DNA of 64,000 nucleotides from CAZAYY01 sp964489525 (GCA_964489525.1 CAZAYY010000018.1:19223-83222); one strand, 5' to 3'. Numbered from the stretch's first letter, positions 1 to 8,920 are shown. Translations and numbers: made by a program. The notes: generated by a model not told the origin, from the sequence alone.

Positions 1-1
1 C

Positions 2-175
2 AAACAGCGCGGCGCTGAATTCGTGGAAGACTATAAAAACCTGCTGGCCAGCACAGGTGAAGGCACTGCCGCCGACCTGGCCGCCCGCTTTGGAATTTAC
101 ATCCGCTCGCGCAGCTTCTGGGAAGGCAGCCTGGCCGTAATTGGCGAGCGCATCGAGCGCTACCTGGCTTTGTAA
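2..175 (+). CDS. C-terminal fragment of an M3-type oligoendopeptidase (5' end outside window)
   Basis: The reading frame is open from the window edge and ends at TAA after 57 residues. The tail reads as a helical end with FVEDYKNLLAS, then AADLAARFGIYIRS, FWEGSLAVIGERIERYLAL. This arrangement (a 'Y..LL..G' helix, a 'FGI.I...FW..SL..I..RI' terminus) is what I expect at the C-terminus of M3 family oligoendopeptidases (PepF-like zinc peptidases that cut cytosolic peptides). The zinc-binding HEXXH region would lie upstream and cannot be seen, so the assignment rests on the tail alone. Confidence 0.5.
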   Translation, partial: KQRGAEFVEDYKNLLASTGEGTAADLAARFGIYIRSRSFWEGSLAVIGERIERYLAL

Positions 176-216
176 TCTCCGAACACACCCCCCATCCCTC
201 TCCAGAGGAGATTTTC

Positions 217-261
217 GTTCATGGCCACCAGGCGGGTTAGACCCGTAGGGTGGCCATGAAC
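217..261. repeat. Long intergenic hairpin: 13-bp perfect arms with an inner 5-bp stem
   Basis: Arms at 217-229 and 249-261 (GTTCATGGCCACC and its reverse complement) are perfect. The loop holds a second stem CGGGT/ACCCG (233-237/241-245). No T-run follows, so it is not a typical terminator. The core AGGCGGGTT resembles the loop side of the hairpin at 60277-60328, which suggests one palindromic repeat family with variable arms. Confidence 0.75.
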
Positions 262-325
262 TTTAACTGCCCGCCAAAACATTCATCGCATGGTAGACTA
301 TTGAAAACCTTTGCTTGGAGCACAC

Positions 326-949
326 ATGATCAGTGCGATTGTCGTTTCTTCGCTGTACATCGCAGCCCAAATTCTGTCGGATATCACCAGCCTGCGCATT
401 ATTACCATCGCTGGTTTTTCGATTGATGGCGGAACGTTTATCTACCCGATTACGTTTACGCTGCGTGATATGGTACACAAGGTCGCCGGGGCTTCGGCGG
501 CGCGTGCCCTGATTTTCACCGCGGCCGGGGTAAACGCCTTCATGGCGCTGCTGTTTTGGGTGGTATCCCTTTTGCCACCAGACATGCAGGTGGGCCCACA
601 GGCGGAATTTGCGGTGGTTCTTTCCCCGGTCTGGCGCATCGTTACTGCCTCGATTTTAGCAGAAGTGGTCAGTGAACTGATTGATACCGAAATGTACCGG
701 TTTTGGGTCGAACGGGTCACCCGGCGCTATCAATGGCTGCGGGTGCTGGTGAGCAACAGCGTGGCCGTTCCGGTAGACAGCCTTTTGTTTGCCTGGCTGG
801 CCTTCGGTGGGGTTTTCCCGGCCGTCGTCGTTTGGTCTATCGTGGCCAGCAATATCATCATCAAAGGCCTGACCACCCTGGTCGGGATGCCTGCCATTTA
901 CCTGGTGCGCGATCCCAAAACACCCCCCTACAACCAGGGACAGCCATGA
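326..949 (+). CDS. Queuosine-precursor transporter (YhhQ/VUT family)
   Basis: The 207-residue integral membrane protein has about six hydrophobic segments. The family pattern is clear: a TFTLRDMVHKVAG stretch after the second segment, and AEVVSELIDTEMYRF followed by VLVSNSVAVPVDSLLF near the end. YhhQ/VUT proteins import preQ0 or preQ1 for queuosine synthesis. ATG at 326 is preferred over an upstream TTG at 311 because GGAG lies at 317-320, five bases before it. The stop overlaps the start of the next gene (ATGA), so the two are probably co-translated. I saw no preQ1 riboswitch in the 150 bases upstream. Confidence 0.85.
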   Translation: MISAIVVSSLYIAAQILSDITSLRIITIAGFSIDGGTFIYPITFTLRDMVHKVAGASAARALIFTAAGVNAFMALLFWVVSLLPPDMQVGPQAEFAVVLSPVWRIVTASILAEVVSELIDTEMYRFWVERVTRRYQWLRVLVSNSVAVPVDSLLFAWLAFGGVFPAVVVWSIVASNIIIKGLTTLVGMPAIYLVRDPKTPPYNQGQP

Positions 950-2148
950 GCCAACCAGCCTACGAAACCGCCACCCTCTCCAGGCGCACCGCCATCGTCC
1001 GCACGCTGGGCTATTTTGGCGCTTTCTTCATTCTCGGCGCAGGCATTACCTCCCTGGGGCCAACCATCCCCGCCCTTGCAGACCATCTCGGTGTAGATTT
1101 GAATGCCCTGAAGGGGATTGTCTCTGTGCGTTCGCTGGGCTATCTGAGCGGGTCTTTGCTGGCCGGGTGGCTGTATGACCGTTATCCGGGTCACCGTGTC
1201 CTGGCCCTGGCTGTTGGGCTCATTTTTGCAAGCATGCTGATTTTACCTGCCGCGCCAGGGGTGTTCTGGCTGACCATCGTTTTTTTGGGGTTGGGCACGG
1301 CTTTTGGCGCCCTGGATGTGGGCAGCAACATCCTCATGAGCCGGACCCATGGCCCAAAAAGCGGCCAATTTCTGGCGAGTATGTTCTTCTTCGCCGGGTT
1401 GGGCAGCACCCTGGCCCCGCTTTTTCTGGCCTGGGCACTGGAAATCGGGGGAATTCCCCTGGGCTACCAGGGGCTGGCCTGGGTGGCGCTGCCAGTCATT
1501 TTTTGGATCTGGTTTTCAGGCAGCCCGGCCCGCCCAACCAGCCCAACCGGAGAAAAGCCCCCGAAAGCCCCTGGGGCACTGCTGGCGTTGGTGGGCGTGC
1601 TCTTTTTTGTTTTCGTCGGCCTGGAAGTTTCTTACGGGTCCTGGCTGTATACCTATACAATCAACATCCTGGGCGAAAACGCCTCGAGCAGCCTGGCAGC
1701 AGCCCGGGTAACCTCGGCTTTCTGGCTGTCCATCACCGTGGGCAGGCTGGCGGGAATCTTCCTGGCGCTCAAGTTTTCTTCCAAAGCCATTGTGCGCGCC
1801 GAAATTGGGGGGGCTGTGTTAAGCCTGGGGCTGCTGCTTTTGGGGCCAGCGTTTGGCCTGCCCACCGGATGGGTGCTTTGGGTGGGTTCGCTTGGGTTGG
1901 GGCTGTCCCTGGCTTCGATTTATCCAAACACCTTCGCGCTGATCAGCCGGCGCCTGCCCATTACCGGGAGTACCGCAGGCCGGCTGTGGGCAGCCGGAAG
2001 CTTTGGTGCAATTCTGCTGCCCTGGCTGGCCGGGGAAAGCCTGCTGAGGGCAGGGCCTGGTTCCCTGGTCGGAGTTTTGTTTGCGGCGGCGCTGGTCAGC
2101 CTGGGGGCGTTTGGTTTGCTGGTGGTTCGCCTGGAACAGGCAGCCTGA
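946..2148 (+). CDS. MFS transporter
   Basis: The 400-residue protein has roughly twelve hydrophobic segments in two halves joined by a polar, proline-rich stretch (about residues 190-205). Its first cytoplasmic loop has GWLYDRYPGHR, the G-x3-D-R-x-G-x-R-like MFS signature. The start ATG overlaps the stop of the transporter gene before it. The frame is open well upstream, but the extension lies over that gene and is not used. The substrate is unknown. The short, hydrophobic form resembles MFS members annotated as sugar or drug transporters, but nothing here decides between them. Confidence 0.85.
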   Translation: MSQPAYETATLSRRTAIVRTLGYFGAFFILGAGITSLGPTIPALADHLGVDLNALKGIVSVRSLGYLSGSLLAGWLYDRYPGHRVLALAVGLIFASMLILPAAPGVFWLTIVFLGLGTAFGALDVGSNILMSRTHGPKSGQFLASMFFFAGLGSTLAPLFLAWALEIGGIPLGYQGLAWVALPVIFWIWFSGSPARPTSPTGEKPPKAPGALLALVGVLFFVFVGLEVSYGSWLYTYTINILGENASSSLAAARVTSAFWLSITVGRLAGIFLALKFSSKAIVRAEIGGAVLSLGLLLLGPAFGLPTGWVLWVGSLGLGLSLASIYPNTFALISRRLPITGSTAGRLWAAGSFGAILLPWLAGESLLRAGPGSLVGVLFAAALVSLGAFGLLVVRLEQAA

Positions 2149-2151
2149 GAC

Positions 2152-2703
2152 TTATTTCCAGCGCCGAACGACATCGGCCTGCCAGCGGGCCTCAGGCCAG
2201 CCAGTGGCACCCCGGGCCTGCTGCACAACAGACAGGTAATTGAGAACCACATCACTTTCAAACCCAAGCGCCCGTAAAACACAGCCCAACACAGTGCCGG
2301 TTCGCCCGCGGCCAGCCCAACAGTGAATCACCACACCCTGGCTACGCTCTAAAGCGTCCTGGGTGGCCTGCACTGCGCCGCCAATCAGCAGCAGCTCGCT
2401 TTCGGGGTCGGTAGGGTCTTCGCCATGTTCGAGATCTTCCAGACGGGCTGAGTAGAGCACCCGCAGCGGGGCGGGTTCGTAACTGGGGTTCGATTCGCGC
2501 AGGTTGACCACGTAATGGTAGCCCTGGTCGTAAAGCGCCTGCCAGGGGGTCCAATCGCCCGGTTTGCGCATGCCCGCCAGGCAGGCCGGAGCCGCCAGCA
2601 CCGGGTAAATATCTTCAGGAACCACCGCCCCAGGAATCACCGGCATTCCCTCCACCGGCAGCAGGCCGTAGGTGACGGTTGGGCGCCTGGCGGCCTTTTT
2701 CAT
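2152..2703 (-). CDS. Dual-specificity/tyrosine phosphatase-like protein
   Basis: The protein has 183 residues with the cysteine-phosphatase P-loop HCWAGRGRTG at about 127-136 (catalytic Cys128, Arg134), matching H-C-x5-R-[ST]-G. A candidate general-acid aspartate lies in the 88-100 segment. The N-terminal part (VVNLRESNPSYEP) fits the usual strand before the acid loop. It should remove phosphate from a protein Tyr/Ser or a small phospho-compound; the substrate is not visible. Its ATG overlaps the TGA of pgi on the same strand, so it is translationally coupled to a glycolytic gene. Confidence 0.85.
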   Translation of the reverse strand: MKKAARRPTVTYGLLPVEGMPVIPGAVVPEDIYPVLAAPACLAGMRKPGDWTPWQALYDQGYHYVVNLRESNPSYEPAPLRVLYSARLEDLEHGEDPTDPESELLLIGGAVQATQDALERSQGVVIHCWAGRGRTGTVLGCVLRALGFESDVVLNYLSVVQQARGATGWPEARWQADVVRRWK

Positions 2704-4397
2704 TCCGGCTCCTGGCGTTGGCGTTTCACCTCACGATAATAAGCAATCAGCCCAATTGTCGAGGTGTCATGCCCAGGGGCGGGTTGGAAGTCCTCATCAT
2801 CCAGGGGTTTTTGCAGGTCCACCAACACATTTTTGGCGAGCTGTTTTCCCAACTCCACACCCATCTGGTCAAAAGAATTGATATCCCAAATGGCGCCCTG
2901 GGTGAATATTTTGTGTTCATACAGGGCCACCAACAGACCCAGCGTGAAGGGAGTGAGCTTGGGGTAAAAGAAAGTGTTGGTCGGACGGTTGCCAACAAAC
3001 GTTTTGGCCTGTGCCAGGCGCTCCAGGGCTTCCCCCTGGTAACCCGCAGCCGCGAGTTCTGCGCGGGCTTCTTCCGGGGTGCGCCCGCGCATTAAGGCTT
3101 CCGTTTGCGCCAAAAAATTAGACAGCAGCAGGGTTTGGTGTTCGCCCAGGGGACTTTGGCTTTCTACTGCGGCCAGGAAGTCGCACGGAACCAGCCGGGT
3201 TCCCTGGTGAATCAGCTGGTAGAAAGCATGTTGGCCGTTTGTCCCCGGCTGGCCCCAAATGATTGGCCCGGTGGCATAATCCACCCATTCGCCGGTGTGG
3301 GTGACCTGTTTGCCACTGCTCTCCATATCTCCCTGCTGCAATAAAGCCGGGAATTCGGCCAGGTACTGGTCGTAGGGCAGGATGGCATAGGATTCTGCCT
3401 GGAAGAAATTGCTGTACCAGATGCCCAAGAGGCCCATAATGACCGGGACATTGTGTTCAAAAGGCGCTGCGCGGAAGTGCAGGTCGGCATGGTGTGCCCC
3501 TTCCAGCAAGGATTCAAAATGGTCCATCCCCACTGCCAGGGCAATGGAAAGGCCAATGGCCGACCAGAGTGAATAGCGCCCCCCTACCCAATCCCAAAAC
3601 TCAAACATATTTTCCGGGTCAATCCCAAAGCGGGTGACTTCGGCTGTGTTGGTAGACATGGCCACAAAATGGCGGCGAACAATGGCATCCGCCGGTGCAT
3701 TGCTGTTTGAAAGCAGGTGATCCAAAAGCCATTGGCGAGCCGAAAACGCGTTGGCCATAGTTTCCTGAGTGGTGAACGTTTTCGAAGCCACCAGGAAAAG
3801 GGTGGTTTCAGGGTTCACCTGCTTGAGGGTTTCAACCAGGTGGGCGCCATCCACATTCGAAACAAAAAAGGTGCGCAGGTTTGGATGGGTGTAGGGCTGC
3901 AGCGCCTGGACAACCATTTTAGGCCCCAGGTCGGAACCGCCAATGCCAATGTTCACAACGCTTTCAATGGTTCTGCCGGTAAAACCAGTCCATTCCCCAC
4001 TGCGCACAGCCTCGCTGAAACGGCGCATCTTATGCAAAACCCGGTTGACATCCGGCATGACATCCACCCCATCCACATAGACCGGGTAGTTCGAGCGGTT
4101 GCGCAAGGCGGTGTGCAGCACAGCCCGTTGTTCGGTGGTGTTAATTTTCTGGCCGCTGAACATCGCTTCAATTTTTTCAGGCAGGTTGGCCTGCATGGCC
4201 AGGTCGAACAGCAGGCGCATTGTTTTTTCGGTAATGCGGTTTTTGGAAAAATCAAACAGCACTTCCCCCACAATGGTAGAAAACTTACCGAAACGTCCGG
4301 CGTCTGCAGCAAACAAATCGCGCATATGAACACTGGCCATTTCCGCGTGGTGTTGGGCCAGGGCTTTCCAGGCGGGCAGTTGGGTGAGTGTGGGCAT
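2700..4397 (-). CDS. pgi: Glucose-6-phosphate isomerase
   Basis: The enzyme interconverts glucose-6-phosphate and fructose-6-phosphate in the cytosol. At 565 residues it is the length of the long (E. coli-like) PGI form. Both family signatures are present: GIGGSDLGPKMV (about 150-162) and GDMESSGKQVT (about 355-365, with the catalytic Glu). The C-terminus has the AKNVLVDLQKPL helix. The start is the first ATG, giving MPTLTQLPAW, typical of the family's 'L..W..L..H' opening. It is followed directly by the phosphatase gene. Confidence 0.97.
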   Translation of the reverse strand: MPTLTQLPAWKALAQHHAEMASVHMRDLFAADAGRFGKFSTIVGEVLFDFSKNRITEKTMRLLFDLAMQANLPEKIEAMFSGQKINTTEQRAVLHTALRNRSNYPVYVDGVDVMPDVNRVLHKMRRFSEAVRSGEWTGFTGRTIESVVNIGIGGSDLGPKMVVQALQPYTHPNLRTFFVSNVDGAHLVETLKQVNPETTLFLVASKTFTTQETMANAFSARQWLLDHLLSNSNAPADAIVRRHFVAMSTNTAEVTRFGIDPENMFEFWDWVGGRYSLWSAIGLSIALAVGMDHFESLLEGAHHADLHFRAAPFEHNVPVIMGLLGIWYSNFFQAESYAILPYDQYLAEFPALLQQGDMESSGKQVTHTGEWVDYATGPIIWGQPGTNGQHAFYQLIHQGTRLVPCDFLAAVESQSPLGEHQTLLLSNFLAQTEALMRGRTPEEARAELAAAGYQGEALERLAQAKTFVGNRPTNTFFYPKLTPFTLGLLVALYEHKIFTQGAIWDINSFDQMGVELGKQLAKNVLVDLQKPLDDEDFQPAPGHDTSTIGLIAYYREVKRQRQEPE

Positions 4398-4552
4398 GGG
4401 CTGTCTCCGTTAATAAATTCCTATCTGGATTTTATCACGGAGTAGGAAGCAGGGTTTGGTAAAAAGCAGGCCACCATTCCACCCCCTCCGGCAATGCTAT
4501 AAGCGATAAGCTACAGCCTACAGCCTGCAGCCTAGAGCCTAGAGCCTACAAG
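4398..4552. repeat. Intergenic spacer with short tandem 'CTACAGCC' repeats
   Basis: Positions 4510-4555 contain imperfect tandem copies of CCTACAGCCTGCAGCCTAGAG. The same low-complexity family recurs at about 13271-13330, 40807-40877, 62335-62365 and 62628-62665. No gene or clear terminator is visible between tupA and pgi. Confidence 0.7.
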
Positions 4553-5425
4553 CTACTTTTGCCGGTATGGCGCGGAATCAGGGATAAAGAGCGACTGCCC
4601 GAAATCGGACACCCCGAACTCGGCGATTTTTTCCTGGGTGCGCACAGAAATCAGCCAATCTACAAAGAGGCCAGCCAATTCTGCCTGGAGGTTGGGGTTT
4701 TTATCGGGGTTGACAACAATGACCCCATAGGGATTAAACAGGGCAGGGTCGCCCTCCACCAACACCACCAGGTCCAGGCCACTTTTGGTGCGGGAAAGGT
4801 AGGTTGCCCGGTCGCTGAGGGTGTAGGCCTGCTGTTCGGCAGCCATGGTCAGCACTTCGCCCATCCCCTGCCCGGCGGAAATATACCAATCGCCTGCTGG
4901 CTCAATGCCTGCCTTACTCCAAATGGATTTTTCTTTGCTGTGCGTGCCGGAGTTATCGCCACGCGAGATGAACATTACACCTTGCTGTGACAGAAGGGAA
5001 AAGGCCTCTGCGGCGGTAGCGGAGCCCTGGATGCCTGCCGGATCGCTGGCCGGGCCGAGAACCACAAAGTCGTTGTACATCACATCCTCGCGGCGAATGC
5101 CATGCCCTTTGGCCATGAAATCGTCCTCGCTGGCGCGAGCATGCACCAACAACACGTCGGCATTGCCATCCATGCCCAACTGCAGCGCCTGTCCCGTTCC
5201 CACCGCGATCACATTCACAGTGACGTTATACATCTCCTCAAAATCCGGCAAAATGACATCCAATAAACCGGAATCATCGGTGCTGGTGGTTGTGGCCAGG
5301 GTCAATGTTTTCCCAGCATATTCGCTGGCCGTGGGGGCCTGGGCCGCCTCATCAGGTGAGGTGGTGCAGCCCTGCAAACCTGCAAGCAAAACAAAAACAA
5401 GCAAGAAAAAACGAACCGACTTCAT
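4553..5425 (-). CDS. tupA: Tungstate-type ABC transporter substrate-binding lipoprotein
   Basis: The 290-residue lipoprotein has a signal peptide ending in the lipobox LQGC (Cys about 20). The mature part starts with LTLATTTSTDDSGLLD, the oxyanion-binding TTS motif of TupA/WtpA proteins, and has a second ligand loop RGDNSGTHSKE near residue 190. TupA captures tungstate (some homologues molybdate) at the outer face of the membrane. ATG at 5425 is chosen over TTG at 5431 because AGGAG (5435-5439) is nine bases away. It is the last gene of tupB-tupC-tupA. Tungstate rather than molybdate is the family expectation, not proven here. Confidence 0.9.
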   Translation of the reverse strand: MKSVRFFLLVFVLLAGLQGCTTSPDEAAQAPTASEYAGKTLTLATTTSTDDSGLLDVILPDFEEMYNVTVNVIAVGTGQALQLGMDGNADVLLVHARASEDDFMAKGHGIRREDVMYNDFVVLGPASDPAGIQGSATAAEAFSLLSQQGVMFISRGDNSGTHSKEKSIWSKAGIEPAGDWYISAGQGMGEVLTMAAEQQAYTLSDRATYLSRTKSGLDLVVLVEGDPALFNPYGVIVVNPDKNPNLQAELAGLFVDWLISVRTQEKIAEFGVSDFGQSLFIPDSAPYRQK

Positions 5426-5437
5426 ATGCAAACACTC

Positions 5438-6166
5438 CTAATAAATCATATCTCCACGCAAAAAAGCACCTGTGCGTGGATCTTGAGGACGGTTGAAAAA
5501 GGCTTCAACCGGTGCTGCCTCGACGATGCCGCCATCCAACAAGAAAGCCACATGCCCGGCCATCCGGCGGGCCTGGAAGACATTATGGGTCACCATGACA
5601 ACCGTAGTGCCATAGTCCTGGTTCATCTGCCGGACAATCCTCTCAATCAGACCCACGTTGAAAGGGTCGAGATTGGCGGTAGGCTCATCTAAAAGCAGGA
5701 CTTCAGGCCGCAAAACCATCGCCCGGGCGAGGGCCACGCGTTGGGCTTCGCCGCCAGAGAGGGTGCGTGCCCGAACGTGAGCCAGTTTTTCCAGGCCCAC
5801 CTGGGCGAGTACATCCATGACCAAATCATCATAATTTTGCTGTCGGCGCAGCTTCAAACCATACACCACATTCTCAAACACACTGCCGTTCAACAAAACC
5901 GGCCTTTGAAAAACCGTGGTAACCTCCCGGCGGTGTGCCAGGGGCATCTCGGCGGCAAGGCTAAATTCTGCGCCTTGATAGAACACACTGCCCCGGGTGG
6001 GTTTTTCTAAAAAGTTGAGCAGGCGCAGGAGCGTAGACTTTCCCGACCCGCTCGGCCCGACGAGGGCGAATATTTGCCCCTGTTCCATGGATAGCTCAGA
6101 TATATTTAAAACCTGGCGAACGCCATATACCTTTACAAGGTTGCGTACGGAAAACAGGTTACTCAT
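5438..6166 (-). CDS. tupC: Tungstate-type ABC transporter ATP-binding protein
   Basis: The 242-residue ABC ATPase shows Walker A GPSGSGKST, signature LSGGEAQR, Walker B VLLLDEPTAN and a switch His in VMVTHN. It powers the TupB permease at the inner face of the membrane. The start MSNLF at 6166 overlaps the end of tupB by eight bases; an in-frame upstream start lies inside tupB and is not used. The stop lies next to the ribosome-binding site of tupA, so the three genes form a compact operon. Confidence 0.92.
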   Translation of the reverse strand: MSNLFSVRNLVKVYGVRQVLNISELSMEQGQIFALVGPSGSGKSTLLRLLNFLEKPTRGSVFYQGAEFSLAAEMPLAHRREVTTVFQRPVLLNGSVFENVVYGLKLRRQQNYDDLVMDVLAQVGLEKLAHVRARTLSGGEAQRVALARAMVLRPEVLLLDEPTANLDPFNVGLIERIVRQMNQDYGTTVVMVTHNVFQARRMAGHVAFLLDGGIVEAAPVEAFFNRPQDPRTGAFLRGDMIY

Positions 6167-6821
6167 CCAACCACCGCCCCTGGACCCGCAGCACAACCAG
6201 GTTCGTTATAAAAGTAATTGCCAGCAGCAGGGCGCCCAGGCCAAGGGCCAGGGCAAATTCACCTTTGCGGGTTTCGAGGACAATTGCCGTCGTCAGCACC
6301 CGGGTCTGCCCGGCAATGTTGCCGCCCACCAGCATCACTGCTCCCACCTCAGAGATAATCGCGCCAAACCCGGCTACAATCGCTGCAATCACCCCCACCC
6401 GTGCATCTTGCAGCACTGCCCAGGCCGCCTGGCGCGGCGTTGCCCCTAATGAAAGCATCTGCAGGCGCAGTGCCGGGTCTACCCCCATGACTGCCGCCAT
6501 GGTGAAACCAGCCACCAGCGGGAAAGAGATAATGGTTTGGGCAGCAATCATGGCTGCCGGTGTGAAAAGTTGGGGAATCCAGGACAGGTTGAGCGAACCC
6601 AATGGGCCAGAACGGGAAAGCAAAATATATACAAACAGCCCCACCACCACCGGCGGCAGGCCCATACCGGTATAGAGCAGGGCAATCAGCAGCTTACGCC
6701 CGATAAACCGCTTAAGGCCGATATAAACGCCAAGCGGCACGCCGGTAAGCGTGCTGAGCAGCAGCGCAGCCCCCGATACTCGCAGGGATAAATTGACAAT
6801 TTCAGAAAGTTCAGCAAACAA
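6159..6821 (-). CDS. tupB: Tungstate-type ABC transporter permease
   Basis: The 220-residue permease has about five membrane segments. The binding-protein-dependent permease 'EAA' loop is seen around SLGATPRQAAWAVLQDAR (residues 125-142). Gene order with tupC and tupA identifies it as TupB. The start is a TTG at 6821; GAGG lies about twelve bases upstream, which is weak. An inverted repeat 20 bases upstream of this start probably controls the operon. Confidence 0.88.
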   Translation of the reverse strand: MFAELSEIVNLSLRVSGAALLLSTLTGVPLGVYIGLKRFIGRKLLIALLYTGMGLPPVVVGLFVYILLSRSGPLGSLNLSWIPQLFTPAAMIAAQTIISFPLVAGFTMAAVMGVDPALRLQMLSLGATPRQAAWAVLQDARVGVIAAIVAGFGAIISEVGAVMLVGGNIAGQTRVLTTAIVLETRKGEFALALGLGALLLAITFITNLVVLRVQGRWLDE

Positions 6822-6840
6822 GCAGCAGCAACCTCAGATT

Positions 6841-6866
6841 GTATACTTGTACAGGCACAAGTATAC
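6841..6866 (-). promoter_or_regulatory. Probable operator for the tup operon: perfect 10-bp inverted repeat
   Basis: GTATACTTGT (6841-6850) and ACAAGTATAC (6857-6866) are perfect reverse complements around a 6-base spacer. The palindrome sits alone in the 58-base gap between the regulator gene and tupB. On the minus strand its first arm contains TATACT, a good -10, so a bound dimer would block RNA polymerase. Symmetric sites of this kind suit GntR-type dimers. Binding by the adjacent regulator is inferred. Confidence 0.65.
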
Positions 6867-6879
6867 TACAAAGGTGCGC

Positions 6880-7986
6880 TTAACCTACCCAGGTGAGACG
6901 CCCAATTTCACCCAAATCATAGCCGGGCATCGCATTGGCCAGGGCGGCCGCCTGGGGACTGTGAACAACCTGTACAAGCCGGCTCACAGCGAGCGTATCA
7001 AAAATTTTCGCAGGAATCACCAAATCGTAGCGCTCACGAGTGAGTTGGATGAAATCCAGCCCAAATTCTGCGGCGGCAAACGCCACCCCAATGCCCAAAT
7101 CCGCTTTGCCCTCGGCCACCAGGCGCGCCACCTCGGTATGGGTGTTTTTTTCGCTCACCTGGCAGTTTAACAGGTTGAGGTGAACTCCCAGGCGGGCCAA
7201 GGCTGCATCCATCCAAACCCGCGTTCCAGACCCGGGTTGGCGGCTGGCCAGGCGCATACCCTGCCGGTTGACATCCTTCAGCCCTTGAACACCCGCCGGG
7301 TTTCCTGGCGGCAGCATCAGACCCAACCGCCGGTGGGCCAGGGTCAGCAGGGCAACCGGCATACCGGGAAAAAAACGGCGGACAAAAGGCAGGTTGTAAG
7401 TGTCGCTTTCCTCATCCCAAAGATGAATCCCGGCCACATCGGCTTCCCCTTTCACCAAAGCCACCAACCCGCCCAGGCTGCCAGAAAAAGCCAGGGAAAG
7501 CGTGCAGCCTGGGGCAGTCTCGGCAAACAGGCGGGTGAGGCGCACCAAAAACGGGTCGTGGCTGCCTGCAAAGCGCAGCGTTTCAGGGTTGAGCCCCTGC
7601 GCAGGTGGGTTTAGCTGGGCGGTGCGCCAACGCTCCATGGCCTGGTAGAGCGCGCTGTCAACATCCCCCAGTGAATAACCCGCCGATAACATTTCCAGCA
7701 TAAAGGCTTCGGCCCGGTTCACCAGCGCAGCCTGGCGCAGCGGGGCGGCGTTTTGCGCCGGTTCGGGCGGCGTTTCGGCCACGTGGGTGCCCTGGCCGCT
7801 GCGGCTGGTCAGAATGCCCTGCTGGACCAAAACCTGGTACGCTCGCTGGACGGTGCCAATGGTGCAGTTCCACTCCCTGGCCAGCTCGCGCAGCGGGGGC
7901 AGGCGGTCTCCGGGGTGCAGGGTTCCGGCAAGAATATCCTGGCGGATTTTCTCTGCAATCTGGCGATACAAAAAAAGATCATCCAT
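6880..7986 (-). CDS. GntR-type regulator fused to a periplasmic-binding-protein-like domain
   Basis: The protein has 368 residues. Residues 1-75 form a GntR winged helix (PGDRLPPLRELAREW, then TIGTVQRAYQVLVQQGIL and SGQGTHV). Residues 130-368 resemble the PBP-like domain (PF12727) related to molybdate/tungstate-binding proteins (FAGSHDPFLVRL, a SGSLGGLVALVKGEADVAGIH loop, QPGSGTR). ATG at 7986 has AGGAGG seven bases upstream. It is encoded directly upstream of tupBCA on the same strand. I infer a sensor that binds the transported oxyanion in the cytosol and represses the transporter. Ligand and sign of regulation are not shown by sequence. Confidence 0.85.
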   Translation of the reverse strand: MDDLFLYRQIAEKIRQDILAGTLHPGDRLPPLRELAREWNCTIGTVQRAYQVLVQQGILTSRSGQGTHVAETPPEPAQNAAPLRQAALVNRAEAFMLEMLSAGYSLGDVDSALYQAMERWRTAQLNPPAQGLNPETLRFAGSHDPFLVRLTRLFAETAPGCTLSLAFSGSLGGLVALVKGEADVAGIHLWDEESDTYNLPFVRRFFPGMPVALLTLAHRRLGLMLPPGNPAGVQGLKDVNRQGMRLASRQPGSGTRVWMDAALARLGVHLNLLNCQVSEKNTHTEVARLVAEGKADLGIGVAFAAAEFGLDFIQLTRERYDLVIPAKIFDTLAVSRLVQVVHSPQAAALANAMPGYDLGEIGRLTWVG

Positions 7987-8029
7987 AACAGACCTCCTCA
8001 ATCGTGAGCGCCGGGTGTCTCAAAACCGC

Positions 8030-8920
8030 TCAAACTGCCGCTGGCAAAACCGCATCCCAATTTTGAGGCCAGTTTTCCAGCAGGCTGCGGGCAGCCTGGA
8101 TGATTGCCTGGTTGACCGCCGCAGGCGCCGGGTCGCGCGCCAGTAAATCTTCTGCTGCAAGCGGCGGCGCAATGGCAACCTGGATGCGGTTGCGCTGGTA
8201 ACCTGGCCAGAGCAGCTGCAAACCACCCCCGGAAAGTTCGCGATCCTGGGCAGAACGGCGCAGCCGGGTGAGTGGGTGGTCAAACGCGGCCGGGTTGACC
8301 ACACCCGCCACCATCACCACCACAATTTGCAAACCCGGCACAAGCCGGGCAAACAACGCCACTGATTCAGACCAGTTCTGCAAAGATTCCACAGCCCCGG
8401 GCCGGTAAAGCGGGTCGGGTTCAATCTGGCCGGCGGGAAAGGTAAGCGCCGCCCCCCCCCGGCGCAGGTAGCTGGCCGCCGCACGGGTAACCCCGGCTCG
8501 CGCTCCCACATCATCAGGCAGCATAAAAAGCCGGGCCGCTGTGTTGGGCAGCGCCTGCAAAAATGGACGCTGCAGGGCAATCACGCGTAAATCTGTGCGA
8601 GGGATAGCCGAAAACAGCGCAACCGTGTCGGCCATGCCGGGGTGGTTGGACAGGAACAACACCGGCCCGTTCGACGGCACGGCAGCCGCGCCGGAAACCC
8701 CCACCCCGCCGGTGTAGCGCTGGCAAAGCAGCCTGCCGCCCGCCTGGAGTTCGCCAGCGCCCACGGCCTGGTCGAACTTTACCATCTCATGCGCAAAGTT
8801 CACCGCTGCCGGGCGCGCCAGGGCGCGCAGCAGCCCGCGCCCAACCCGTACCCCGGTCAGCCCCCAGGCGTTCATCAGGTCATCAATATTGATTTCGGTC
8901 AGGGTGTGCACCGCATCCAT
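8030..8920 (-). CDS. PlsC-like acyltransferase
   Basis: The 296-residue protein has the acyltransferase motif NHPGMAD (His93, Asp98; H-x4-D) after a hydrophobic strand VLFLS, and a FPAGQIEP stretch near 155 matching the FPEG-type substrate motif. Such enzymes transfer fatty acyl groups to glycerophosphates or related lipids at the membrane face. No membrane anchor is obvious. It is read in the same direction as the tup regulator, 43 bases upstream of it, but probably has its own role. Confidence 0.75.
   Translation of the reverse strand: MDAVHTLTEINIDDLMNAWGLTGVRVGRGLLRALARPAAVNFAHEMVKFDQAVGAGELQAGGRLLCQRYTGGVGVSGAAAVPSNGPVLFLSNHPGMADTVALFSAIPRTDLRVIALQRPFLQALPNTAARLFMLPDDVGARAGVTRAAASYLRRGGAALTFPAGQIEPDPLYRPGAVESLQNWSESVALFARLVPGLQIVVVMVAGVVNPAAFDHPLTRLRRSAQDRELSGGGLQLLWPGYQRNRIQVAIAPPLAAEDLLARDPAPAAVNQAIIQAARSLLENWPQNWDAVLPAAV

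Noticed and set aside
262..325. preQ1 riboswitch upstream of the queuosine-precursor transporter
   Set aside because: No preQ1-type loop and A-rich tail could be found; only the palindromic repeat lies upstream.
703..945. N-terminal extension of the MFS transporter
   Set aside because: It overlaps the YhhQ-like gene in another frame; the ATG at 946 with an ATGA overlap fits better.
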